From DATLGB01 sp037724045 (GTDB taxonomy: Bacteria; Actinomycetota; Thermoleophilia; Solirubrobacterales; Solirubrobacteraceae), in assembly GCA_037724045.1 (NCBI GenBank), contig JBBJOW010000016.1, positions 1-64,000 on the forward strand: a DNA stretch of 64,000 bases, written 5' to 3'. The notes under the pieces are model-generated. The model had not been told where the DNA came from. It ran no database searches and was given only the letters and a program-made list of their open reading frames with translations. The position numbers and the translations under genes are program-made. Positions 38,277 to 49,228 of this stretch are shown piece after piece. Each line of letters starts with the position of its first letter. Positions within the stretch are counted from its first letter, which is position 1.

Positions 38277-39604
38277 GCCTGTTCCATCGTCAGACGGCGC
38301 GCGGCGACGTCCTCATCCGGGGCGCGCACGTGCTCGACCCGCGCGAGGGCGTCGATGGCATCCACGACGTGCTCGTCCGCGGCGGGGAGATCGCCGAGCT
38401 CGGGGCCGACCTGCCCGCGCCGCCCGGAGCCGAGGTCCTCGACGGCACCGGCCGCCATCTGTTTCCCGGCTTCGTCGACCCGCACGTGCACCTGCGCACC
38501 CCGGGCCAGGAGCACAAGGAGGACCTGGACTCGGGGACCCGCGCCGCAGCGGCCGGCGGATTCGTCGCCGTCGTCGCGATGCCCAACACCGAGCCGACGG
38601 TGGACTCGGTGCCCGTGCTGCGCGCGCTCGTGGAGCAGGCCCGGCGCGAGGCGCGCGTGCCCGTCGGGTTCATGGCCTCGATCACCCGCGGCCTGGCCGG
38701 CGACTCGCTGACCGACATGGCCGAGCTGCGAGGAGCGGGAGCGCTGGGCTTCACCGACGACGGCAGGCCGGTCGCGCGCGCGTCCATGCTCCAGAAGGCG
38801 CTGCAGTACCAGCGGCTCGTGGGCGGCGTGCTCGCCCTGCACGAGGAGGACCCGTCGCTCAGCGGGGCCGGCGTCATGCACGAGGGTGAGATCTCGGCGC
38901 GCCTTGGCCTGGCCGGCATCCCGTCGATCTCGGAGTCGACCATGATCGCCCGCGACGCGGCCATCGCCGAGTACGAGGGCGGCCGCATCCACATCCAGCA
39001 CCTCAGCGCCCGCGGATCGGTCGCGGCCGTCGCCGAAGCCAAGGCGCGTGGCGTGAAGGTCACCTGCGAGGCGAGCCCGCACCACCTCGTGCTGACCGAC
39101 GAGGTGCTGCTCGAGAAGCTCGACACTCGCAGCAAGATGAACCCGCCCCTGCGCACGGAGGTCGATCGGCAGGCGCTCATCGAAGGACTGCGCGACGGCA
39201 CCGTGGACTGCATCGCCACCGACCACGCGCCGCACGCTCGGGAGGAGAAGGAGGTCCCCTTCGAGGTGGCGCCGATGGGGACGACCGGCCTCGAGACCGC
39301 CTTCGCCGCGGTCTACACCGAGCTCGTCGTGCCCGGGGTGCTCGATCTCGGCCTCGTGGTGGACAAGCTCAGCGCGGGTGCGGCGCCGGTCGGCCTGGAC
39401 CTGCCGCGGATCGCCCCCGGCGCGCCGGCCAACGTGTGCCTCGTGGACCTCGGGGCGGAGTGGGAGGTCGGCGAGGCCGGCTACGAGAGCCGCTCGGAGA
39501 ACTGCTGCTTCGCGGGTCGCGTGCTGCGCGGGCGCGTGCTGGCCACGATCGCCGCGGGCGCCGTCGTCTACCGGGAGCGGGCGTTTGCGGTGAGCGCGGC
39601 GTGA
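38273..39604 (+). CDS. pyrC: Dihydroorotase
   Basis: A 443-residue class I dihydroorotase, an amidohydrolase-fold zinc enzyme. D-P-H-V-H-L-R near 65-71 gives the first metal ligands, and A-M-P-N-T-E-P-T near 103 is the substrate motif. The remaining ligands are in E-A-S-P-H-H near 265 and T-D-H-A-P-H near 317. The GTG start overlaps the pyrB stop, and its own stop overlaps the carA GTG, so the run pyrB-pyrC-carA is tightly coupled. Confidence 0.95.
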   Translation: MSLFHRQTARGDVLIRGAHVLDPREGVDGIHDVLVRGGEIAELGADLPAPPGAEVLDGTGRHLFPGFVDPHVHLRTPGQEHKEDLDSGTRAAAAGGFVAVVAMPNTEPTVDSVPVLRALVEQARREARVPVGFMASITRGLAGDSLTDMAELRGAGALGFTDDGRPVARASMLQKALQYQRLVGGVLALHEEDPSLSGAGVMHEGEISARLGLAGIPSISESTMIARDAAIAEYEGGRIHIQHLSARGSVAAVAEAKARGVKVTCEASPHHLVLTDEVLLEKLDTRSKMNPPLRTEVDRQALIEGLRDGTVDCIATDHAPHAREEKEVPFEVAPMGTTGLETAFAAVYTELVVPGVLDLGLVVDKLSAGAAPVGLDLPRIAPGAPANVCLVDLGAEWEVGEAGYESRSENCCFAGRVLRGRVLATIAAGAVVYRERAFAVSAA

Positions 39605-40771
39605 GTGACGTCGTCCGTAGATCCGAACTTGAGCGGAGGCCAAGCGCAGCTGGCCGGTGGCTCGCCGAAGGCGAGACCGACGGAGGCCGAAACGGTTTTG
39701 TCCTCCTCGAGGACGGCACCGTCTTCGAGGGCGAGCTGCTCGGCGGCGAGGTGACCGGCGAGGTCGTCTTCACGACGGGCATGTCGGGCTACCAGGAGTC
39801 GGTCACCGACCCGTCGTTCAACAGCCAGATCGTCACCTTCACCTATCCCCACGTCGGCAACTACGGGGTGAGCGAGGCGGCGATGGAGTCCGACCGCATC
39901 CACGCGCGGGCGGTGATCATGCGGGCCGCGATGAACGTCGCCGACGCGCCGTCGGCTGACGGCGGCTGGCTCGACTGGCTCGCCGCGCACGACATCCCCG
40001 CCATCACCGGCGTGGACACGCGTGCGCTCGTCCGTCACATCCGCGACGCCGGCGCGATGAAGGGCGGCCTGTTCGCCGCGGGCACGCCGGTCACCGAGGC
40101 GCGTGAGCGCGTCGCCGCCGAGCCCGACATGGTCGGCCGCGACCTCGCGCGGGAGGTCACGGTGAAGGAGCCCTACGTGGTCGGCGAGGGCGGCCGCATC
40201 CGCCTGATCGCCCTCGACACGGGCATCAAGCGCTCGATCATCCGCCAGTTCACGCAGCGCGGCGTCCAGCTCGAGCTGCATCCGTGCACCGCGCCGGCCG
40301 ACGAGCTGGTCGGGGCCGACGGCGTCTTCTTGGTTCCCGGCCCGGGCGACCCCGCTGCCCTCGACTATGTCGTCGACACGATCCGGAACCTCATCGGCCG
40401 CGGCCAGCCCGTCTTCGGGATCTGCCTCGGCCACCAGCTGCTCTCCCGGGCCGTGGGCCTGGAGACCTTCAAGCTCCCGTTCGGCCACCGCGGCGCCAAC
40501 CACCCGGTCAAGGACCTGCGCACCGGCCGGATCGCGATCACGAGCCAGAACCACGGCTTCGCGGTATCGAGCCCACCCACCCGACCAGGGCAGCGCCTGC
40601 AATCGGATTTCGGCGAGGCCGAGCTCACGCACGTGAGCCTCTACGACGGGACGATCGAGGGCATCCGCCTGCTCGACGCGCCCGCCGGCTGCGTGCAGTA
40701 CCACCCCGAGGCCGGCCCCGGCCCGCACGATTCGGTGGACCTCTTCGACGACTTCATCGCGAGGTTCGAGC

Positions 40772-40785
<14 letters not shown>
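39601..40785 (+). CDS. carA: Carbamoyl-phosphate synthase small subunit
   Basis: A 394-residue glutamine amidotransferase. The class I site is visible: G-I-C-L-G-H-Q with the nucleophilic Cys near 275, and H-P-E near 369. The fold proper starts at F-V-L-L-E-D-G-T near residue 34. The first 33 residues are an Arg/Glu-rich extension not normally present, encoded by DNA with a hairpin (about 39655-39677) that looks like intergenic sequence read through. GTG 39601 is nevertheless the only in-frame start. It overlaps carB by 14 bases. Confidence 0.93.
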
Positions 40786-43854
<3,069 letters not shown>

Positions 43855-43858
<4 letters not shown>

Positions 43859-44667
43859 ACCGCACCCTCGCCCCTCTCGGCCGCCGTCTCGCCGACGTCA
43901 CCGGCCGGCGCGCGCTGGGCGCGTACTTCGTCCTGACGTGCGCGGACGAGGAAGGCCCGCGCCCCCAGGCGGGCCAGTTCTACATGCTCGCCGCAGCCGA
44001 GCGCTGGGGCGGGGGAGAGGACGAGCGGCCCTTCCTGCCGCGCGCGTTCTCGGTCGCCCGCGTGAACGGGGACGAGCTCGAGTTCATGCTCGAGGACGTC
44101 GGGCCGGGCACGCGCCGGCTTGCCGAGCTGCGCGAGGGGGACGGGTTGTGGCTGCTCGGGCCGCTCGGCAAGCCGTTCGCGCCGGCCGGGGATGGCAAGC
44201 GCCCGGTGCTGGTCGGCGGCGGGATCGGAACCGCGCCTCTGGTCATCCTCGCCGACACGCTGGAAGACCCGCTCGTCCTGCTCGGGTTCCGCGGCGCCGA
44301 GCACGCCCACGGCGCCGAGCTGCTGCCTGGGGCCCAGATCGCCACCGACGACGGCTCGGTCGGCCATCACGGTCTCGTCACCGACCTATTGGATTTCGTC
44401 CTTCAGTCCTCTGGAGTTCGGACTTCCGGACGACGTTACCCCGACATCGAGCTGCTGGCCTGCGGGCCGCCGCTGATGCTCGAAGCGGTGCGCTCGCTCG
44501 CCGAACGGCGGGGCCTGCGCGCGCAGCTCGCACTCGAAGCCGGTATGGCCTGCGGGTACGGCGCCTGCTTCGGCTGCGTGGTGCCGACGCGCGACGGGTA
44601 CGTGCGGCTGTGCGTCGACGGCCCGGTGCTCGAGGCATCGCAGCTGGAGGCCGTCCATGCCCACTGA
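43855..44667 (+). CDS. pyrK: Dihydroorotate dehydrogenase electron-transfer subunit
   Basis: A 270-residue FAD/2Fe-2S subunit that passes electrons from PyrD to NAD. P-R-A-F-S-V near 62 binds FAD, V-G-G-G-I-G-T-A-P near 120 binds the pyridine nucleotide. The cluster cysteines are in M-A-C-G-Y-G-A-C-F-G-C near 238-248 and the later L-C near 258. Between residues about 180 and 195 there is an extra segment encoded by DNA of noticeably lower GC content that forms a palindrome (44396-44433). The GTG start overlaps carB. Confidence 0.92.
44396..44433. repeat. Palindromic element inside pyrK
   Basis: TCGTCC/GGACGA and AGTCC/GGACT form two nested stems separated by a 3x3 internal loop around a 10-base loop. 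The segment is poorer in G+C than the rest of the gene and codes for an insertion absent from the usual PyrK core. Its complement matches 17 of 21 bases at 39609-39629, in the odd N-terminal extension of carA. Confidence 0.4.
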
Positions 44668-45607
44668 GCACCGGTTGCCGCTTCGCGGGCAACCCGGTGT
44701 CTCACAAGGAGATACCGGATGGGGCACGCTGTGCGGCATCCCGCTCACTCACCCGGTGATCAACGCGAGCGGGACGTTCGATGCGCTGGCCGCCCACCGC
44801 GCCTTCGGCGACGCGCTCTTCGACCGCTTCCCGTTCTCGGCCTACGTGACCAAGACGGTGACGCTGCAGCCGCGCGCGGGCAACCCGCCGCCGCGGCTGT
44901 GGGAGCTCGGGGCCGGGATGATCAACTCGATCGGGCTGCCCAACAAGGGTCTCGATCGCTTCCTGGATGAGGACCTGCGGGAGATCTGCCATCTGCCGGT
45001 CCCGATCGTCGTCAACGTCATGGGCGCCAACGCCGATGAGTTCGCCGCGCTCGTCGAGCCGGTTGCCGCGCGCGATGAGGTCGCCGCGGTCGAGCTCAAC
45101 GTGTCCTGCCCGAACGTCAAGACCGGCCTCGACATCGGCGCCGATCCGGGGGAGGCGGCCGCCCTGGTCGCGCGGCTGCGCCCACTCACCGGCAAGCCGT
45201 TGATCGTCAAGCTGACGCCCAACACCGCGTCGCCTGCCGCGGTCGCGGAGGCCGTCGAGGCCGCCGGCGCCGACGCCGTCTCGCTGATCAACACCCTGCG
45301 CGCCGCGGCGCTGCATCCTCGCACCCGAGAGCCGTGGCTCGGCGGGGGCACGGGCGGGATGTCGGGGCCCGCGGTGCGGGCCGTCGCGCTCGCCCAGGTC
45401 GTGGCGGTCCGCGCCCGTTGTGCGTTGCCGATCGTCGGCATGGGCGGGGTGCAGACCGGCACCCACGCTCGCGACCTGCTCGACGCGGGGGCGACTGTCG
45501 TGGCGGTGGGGACGGAGTCGTTCCGCGACCCGCTCGCGGGCGCGGGGGTCGCGACCGAGCTGGCCGTCCTCGGCGTTCCGGCCGCGCCGGCCGCTGCCGT
45601 CTCCTGA
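44657..45607 (+). CDS. pyrD: Dihydroorotate dehydrogenase catalytic subunit (class 1B)
   Basis: A 316-residue FMN-dependent TIM barrel. The class 1 catalytic cysteine is in N-V-S-C-P-N near 150-155; I-N-A-S-G-T-F near 35 and the late G-M-G-G-V-Q-T-G bind FMN. Partnership with pyrK makes it class 1B (NAD-linked). The normal protein starts at about G-T-L-C-G-I-P-L, residue 23. A perfect AAGGAG at 44706-44711 is followed by an ATG at 44719 that is one base out of frame, so the true start is uncertain. The ATG at 44657 is the only clean in-frame option and gives a 22-residue extension running over a hairpin. Confidence 0.92.
   Translation: MPTEHRLPLRGQPGVSQGDTGWGTLCGIPLTHPVINASGTFDALAAHRAFGDALFDRFPFSAYVTKTVTLQPRAGNPPPRLWELGAGMINSIGLPNKGLDRFLDEDLREICHLPVPIVVNVMGANADEFAALVEPVAARDEVAAVELNVSCPNVKTGLDIGADPGEAAALVARLRPLTGKPLIVKLTPNTASPAAVAEAVEAAGADAVSLINTLRAAALHPRTREPWLGGGTGGMSGPAVRAVALAQVVAVRARCALPIVGMGGVQTGTHARDLLDAGATVVAVGTESFRDPLAGAGVATELAVLGVPAAPAAAVS
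44669..44699 (+). repeat. Stem-loop between pyrK and the pyrD ribosome site
   Basis: CACCGG/CCGGTG and TTGCC/GGCAA stack into an 11-bp stem with one bulged C and an 8-base loop containing TTCG. It begins two bases after the pyrK stop and ends 7 bases before AAGGAG. It looks like an intercistronic processing or stability element, although it is inside the longest pyrD frame. Confidence 0.5.
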
Positions 45608-45632
45608 CGGCACGAGCAAAGGGTGTCAGCGC

Positions 45633-45659
45633 AAAACCCGCAAGGTGCGGCGTTTTTGT
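45633..45659 (+). terminator. Intrinsic terminator of the pyr operon
   Basis: CCGCA and TGCGG form a short stem around AGG, preceded by AAAA and followed by CG-TTTTT. It lies 25 bases after the pyrD stop. This is a classic bidirectional-looking Rho-independent terminator. No pyrF gene lies between pyrD and mihF. Confidence 0.8.
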
Positions 45660-45773
45660 CGTAGAGCGCCGCCCCTCGGCCGTAAAGCCCCTGCAAACCG
45701 AGGAAAAACGTTCGACCGGCCTGCAGCTGATTCGACCTCAGGTTGAGGTCGAGGCGAATTCGCCCGGAATCGG

Positions 45774-45801
45774 TTGAATGGGGCCGTGGTCTGTGTAGAC
45801 T
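45774..45801 (+). promoter_or_regulatory. Promoter of mihF-gmk-rpoZ-coaBC
   Basis: TTGAAT (45774-45779) and TAGACT (45796-45801) are 16 bases apart. Transcription would begin at about 45808-45810, on the mihF GTG itself, so the mRNA is probably leaderless. A 7-bp inverted repeat, GACCTCA/TGAGGTC at 45734-45750, lies upstream and might be an operator. Confidence 0.6.
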
Positions 45802-45809
45802 CGCCGCTC

Positions 45810-46154
45810 GTGTCGCCCGCCGTCAAGACGCCAATCAAGCCCTCGGTGGCGGCCCCCGAGAGGTCATTGCAGCAGCGGATGGACGCGCTTCAGCGGGCGA
45901 ACACGATTCGCACCCAGCGCGCACAGCTCAAGCGCGATCTCAAGGCGGGCCGCACCTCCATCCACGATCTGCTGATGCAGCCACCGGGGTACATTGAGAC
46001 GGCCAAGGTGTTCGACATGCTCCTTGCCGTCCCCAAGTACGGTCGCGTGAAGGTCAACAAGGTCCTCGTCGGCTGCCGCATCTCCCCGAGCAAGACCATC
46101 GGCGGGCTCTCCCAGCGTCAGCGCTCGGAGCTCGTTTCGATGCTCCGCCGATAG
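45810..46154 (+). CDS. mihF: Actinobacterial integration host factor
   Basis: A 114-residue basic DNA-binding protein of the MihF type, unrelated to proteobacterial IHF. The C-terminal 70 residues hold the S13-like helix-two-turn-helix: L-L-A-V-P-K-Y-G-R-V-K-V-N-K, then R-I-S-P-S-K-T-I-G-G-L-S-Q-R-Q-R. It compacts and bends DNA. The GTG at 45810 was preferred over the longer frame from 45774 because the -10 box lies just upstream and the longer frame would start inside the promoter. Position before gmk is conserved in actinobacteria. Confidence 0.9.
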   Translation: MSPAVKTPIKPSVAAPERSLQQRMDALQRANTIRTQRAQLKRDLKAGRTSIHDLLMQPPGYIETAKVFDMLLAVPKYGRVKVNKVLVGCRISPSKTIGGLSQRQRSELVSMLRR

Positions 46155-46220
46155 CAGTCCCGCGGCGCTCCATCCACGTGCCACCTATCGGTCCGCTGGA
46201 CCCGCGACAATCCCGCGCCC

Positions 46221-46781
46221 ATGGCGCGCGTCTTCGTGATCACCGGTCCTTCGGGCGTCGGCAAGGGAACACTGATCCGGACGTTGCGCGAACGCTGCCC
46301 GGAGCTCGACTTGAGCGTGTCCGCCACTACCCGCAAGCCGCGGCCGGGGGAGCGGGACGGCGTCGAGTACCACTTCCTCGACGACGAGCGGTTCGCGCAG
46401 CTCGTCGAGGACGGTGCGTTCGTCGAGCACGCGCGCTACTCGGGTCGCCGCTACGGGACGCTGCGCGCGGAGCTCGAGCGCCGCACGGACGCCGGCCATC
46501 CGGTGGTGCTCGAGATTGAGGTCCAGGGTGCGCGCCAGGTCGCGCAGACGATGCCCGAGGCGGTGCGGATCTTCATCGCACCGCCGTCGGAGGCGGCGTT
46601 GCGCAACCGGCTCGTCGGGCGGGGGGACACGGCGCCGGAGGACATCGAGGCGCGGCTGCAGACCGCGCGCGAGGAGCTCGCCGCGCAGCCGGAGTTCGCG
46701 CACGTCGTCACCAACGACCGCCTCGAAGATGCTGCAAACGCGCTCACCCAGCTCGTTCACAGCTACACTTCGAGTCAATGA
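46221..46781 (+). CDS. gmk: Guanylate kinase
   Basis: A 186-residue nucleoside monophosphate kinase that makes GDP from GMP. The P-loop is G-P-S-G-V-G-K-G-T near 9-17. S-A-T-T-R-K-P-R-P-G-E near 34-44 and the D-G-V-E-Y-H-F segment bind GMP, and E-V-Q-G-A near 99 is the family motif. ATG-led, 66 bases after mihF. Its stop overlaps the rpoZ start by 4 bases (ATGA). Confidence 0.95.
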   Translation: MARVFVITGPSGVGKGTLIRTLRERCPELDLSVSATTRKPRPGERDGVEYHFLDDERFAQLVEDGAFVEHARYSGRRYGTLRAELERRTDAGHPVVLEIEVQGARQVAQTMPEAVRIFIAPPSEAALRNRLVGRGDTAPEDIEARLQTAREELAAQPEFAHVVTNDRLEDAANALTQLVHSYTSSQ

Positions 46782-47005
46782 TCTCCCCGCGCGTAGACCG
46801 CCTGCTCGACCATGTCGACTCCAATTACGCGAGCGTCATCGTGGCAGCCAAGCGCGCCCGGCAGATCAACTCGTACTACCACAACCTCGGTGAGGGCTCC
46901 TTCGAGGAGTACCCGCCCCCGATGGTCGAGACGATCTCCAAGAACTACCTCACCATCGCCCTGGAGGAGACCGCCCAGGGCAAGCTGAAGTACCGCTACC
47001 GCTAA
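46778..47005 (+). CDS. rpoZ: RNA polymerase omega subunit
   Basis: A 75-residue protein. It has the omega core: residues 3-30 with N-Y-A-S-V-I-V-A-A-K-R-A-R-Q-I-N (usually R-x-x-x-V-x-x-A-x-x-R-A-R-Q-I), then P-P-M-V-E-T-I-S-K-N-Y-L-T-I-A-L-E-E. It assists beta-prime folding in RNA polymerase. The short C-terminus matches actinobacterial omega. It lies between gmk and coaBC, the usual order. Confidence 0.93.
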   Translation: MISPRVDRLLDHVDSNYASVIVAAKRARQINSYYHNLGEGSFEEYPPPMVETISKNYLTIALEETAQGKLKYRYR

Positions 47006-47011
47006 CCGCTC

Positions 47012-48265
47012 ATGGCCCGCATCCTGCTCGGGGTGACGGGAGGTATCGCCGCCTACAAGGCGCTCGAGTTCACGCGTCTGGCCATGAAGGCCGGCCACGG
47101 GGTGCGCGTCATCCAGACCGGGGCGTCGACGCGCTTCGTCGGGACCGCCTCCTTCGCCGGCATCACCGGCGCGCCGGTGCTCGTATCCCAGTGGGAGCGC
47201 GACACGATGCGCGGCGCCTTCCCGGGCCAGCCGATGCCCGAGCACGAACCGCTCTCGCACCTCGAGCTCGTCCAAGCCGCCGACGTCTTCCTCATCGCGC
47301 CGTGCAGCGCCAACACGCTGGCCAAGCTCGCCGGCGGACTCGCCGACAACCTGCTCACGACCGCCGCGCTGGCCTGCCGGCGTCCGCTGGTCGTGGCCCC
47401 CGCGATGAACGACGCGATGTGGGAGCACCCCGCGACCCGCGAGAACGTCGACCGCCTGCACGCACGGGGCGTCACCGTGCTCGAACCGGGCACGGGCCCG
47501 CTGGGCTCGATCGGCGAGCACGGGGCGGGACGGCTTCCCGAGCCGGCGGAGCTGCTCGCCGCCGCGGAGGCGGAGGTGGCGGCAGAGGATCTGGCCGGCC
47601 TCGAGGTGCTCGTCACCGCCGGCGGCACGCGCGAGCCGATCGACGCGGTCCGCTTCGTCGGCAATCGCTCCAGCGGGCGCATGGGCTTCGCCCTCGCCGA
47701 GGAGGCCGCGTGCCGGGGTGCCCGGGTCACCGTCGTCGCCGCCAACGTCGCTCTCGCGCGCGACCCGCGCGTGGAGTACGTCGACGTCGAGACGGCCGAG
47801 CAGCTGCGCGACGCCTGCATCGCGGCCTTCGACCGCGCCGACATCCTGCTGATGGCCGCCGCGGTCGCCGACTACCGGCCTACCACGACCTTCGCGGGCA
47901 AGGTCAAGAAGGACCAGCAGGGCCCGGAGCTCGCGCTCGCGCTTCAACGCACGCAGGACGTGCTCGCAGAGCTCTCCGCCCGCCGTCGCGAAGGCCAGAC
48001 CCTGGTCGGCTTCGCGGCGGAAGCCGGCGAGGGGGCGGTCGCCTACGGCCGCGCCAAGCTCGAGCGCAAGGGCCTCGACGCTGTCGTCGTGAACGACATC
48101 GCCGCGCCCGGCATCGGCTTCGACGCTGCCGACAACGAGGTGACCATCGTCACCGCCGGAAGCGACGTCGCCGTCCCGCGCGGCGCGAAGGCGCTCGTCG
48201 CGCGCGCCATCCTCGACGCCGTGTTTAAGCAGCGCACATCGGCTCCGATGAAGGTGGCCCCCTAG
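47012..48265 (+). CDS. coaBC: Phosphopantothenoylcysteine decarboxylase/synthetase
   Basis: A 417-residue bifunctional coenzyme A biosynthesis enzyme. The N-terminal CoaC flavoprotein (1-180) begins G-V-T-G-G-I-A-A-Y-K and has the P-A-M-N motif near 130 and the S-H-L-E His near 75. The C-terminal CoaB (about 190-400) has T-A-G-G-T-R-E-P-I-D, then N-R-S-S-G-x-M-G, with A-A-V-A-D-Y near 284 and K-V-K-K near 295. The stop overlaps the following moxR GTG by one base, so the MoxR cluster may be read from the same transcript. Confidence 0.95.
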   Translation: MARILLGVTGGIAAYKALEFTRLAMKAGHGVRVIQTGASTRFVGTASFAGITGAPVLVSQWERDTMRGAFPGQPMPEHEPLSHLELVQAADVFLIAPCSANTLAKLAGGLADNLLTTAALACRRPLVVAPAMNDAMWEHPATRENVDRLHARGVTVLEPGTGPLGSIGEHGAGRLPEPAELLAAAEAEVAAEDLAGLEVLVTAGGTREPIDAVRFVGNRSSGRMGFALAEEAACRGARVTVVAANVALARDPRVEYVDVETAEQLRDACIAAFDRADILLMAAAVADYRPTTTFAGKVKKDQQGPELALALQRTQDVLAELSARRREGQTLVGFAAEAGEGAVAYGRAKLERKGLDAVVVNDIAAPGIGFDAADNEVTIVTAGSDVAVPRGAKALVARAILDAVFKQRTSAPMKVAP

Positions 48266-49215
48266 TGGGCACGATCGACGGTGCGGAGGTCCAGGCGGCC
48301 GCGGAGGTGGCACGCCGCATCGGCGACAACATCTCGCGCGCCGTGCAGGTGCGCGACGAGGTCCTGCACAACATCCTCGTGACGCTCCTGGCCGAGGGCC
48401 ACGTCCTCGTCGAGGACAACCCCGGCGTGGGCAAGACCGCCCTCGCCCGTGCGCTGGCCAAGTCGCTGGACTGCCAGTTCGCGCGCGTGCAGTGCACCGC
48501 GGACCTGCTTCCGGCCGACATCGTCGGCACCAACGTCTTCAACCAGCGCGAGTCGCGCTTCGAGTTCCGGCCCGGGCCGATCTTCTCCAACGTCGTCCTC
48601 GTCGACGAGGTCAACCGCGCGTCGCCCAAGACGCAGTCCGGACTGCTCGAGTGCATGCAGGAGCGCAGCGTCACCGTGGACATCCACACGCACGAGCTGG
48701 CGCGCCCGTTCATCGTCTTCGCGACCCAGAACCCCGTCGAGTACGAGGGGACCTATCCGCTCCCGGAGGCGCAGATGGACCGCTTCATGGTCCGCCTGTC
48801 GATGGGCTACCCCTCGGCGGAGGCGGAGTCGGGGATGCTCGCCGGTCACGAGAGCGGCGACCGCGTCCTCGAACTCGAGCCGGTCGCCGGCCGACAGGAG
48901 CTGCTCGACGCCCAGGACGCCGCCCGCCGCGTCCACGCGTCCAAGGCGCTGCGCGACTACATCGTGTCCCTGATCCGCCGGACGCGCGAGGACGAGCGTG
49001 TCGAGCTCGGCGCCTCCCCCCGGTCGGGGCTCATGCTGCTGCACGCCGCCAAGGCGCACGCGCTCATCAACGGCCGCGACCACACGCTGCCCGACGACGT
49101 GCAGTTCCTCGCCGAGCACGTGCTGGCGCACCGGCTCATGCTGATCCCGGAGGCTGCCGGCGTCGCGCGCGGGCAGGTCGTCGCGGACGCCGTCGCCTCC
49201 GTTCCGGCCCTCTAG
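48265..49215 (+). CDS. MoxR-type AAA+ ATPase
   Basis: A 316-residue AAA+ chaperone-like ATPase. Walker A is N-P-G-V-G-K-T-A near 53, Walker B is V-V-L-V-D-E-V-N-R near 111-119, sensor 1 is F-A-T-Q-N-P near 153. The Y-E-G-T-Y-P-L-P-E-A-Q-M-D-R-F signature follows, and the Arg-rich sensor 2 S-P-R-S-G near 251. MoxR proteins act with vWA or DUF58 partners in complex maturation. Here the partner is the next gene, 13 bases downstream. Confidence 0.92.
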   Translation: MGTIDGAEVQAAAEVARRIGDNISRAVQVRDEVLHNILVTLLAEGHVLVEDNPGVGKTALARALAKSLDCQFARVQCTADLLPADIVGTNVFNQRESRFEFRPGPIFSNVVLVDEVNRASPKTQSGLLECMQERSVTVDIHTHELARPFIVFATQNPVEYEGTYPLPEAQMDRFMVRLSMGYPSAEAESGMLAGHESGDRVLELEPVAGRQELLDAQDAARRVHASKALRDYIVSLIRRTREDERVELGASPRSGLMLLHAAKAHALINGRDHTLPDDVQFLAEHVLAHRLMLIPEAAGVARGQVVADAVASVPAL

Positions 49216-49228
49216 TGGCCTCTCGCTG

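Noticed and set aside
44719..44970. 83-codon frame starting at the ATG behind the strong pyrD ribosome site
   Set aside because: After the first codons it is an out-of-frame reading of pyrD; kept only as evidence for the pyrD start problem.
45734..45750. Inverted repeat GACCTCA/TGAGGTC considered as a terminator
   Set aside because: No T-run and it lies upstream of the mihF promoter, after the real pyr terminator; at best a possible operator.
46775..48313. Minus-strand frame of about 500 codons opposite rpoZ and coaBC
   Set aside because: Antisense shadow; both sense genes are intact and recognised.
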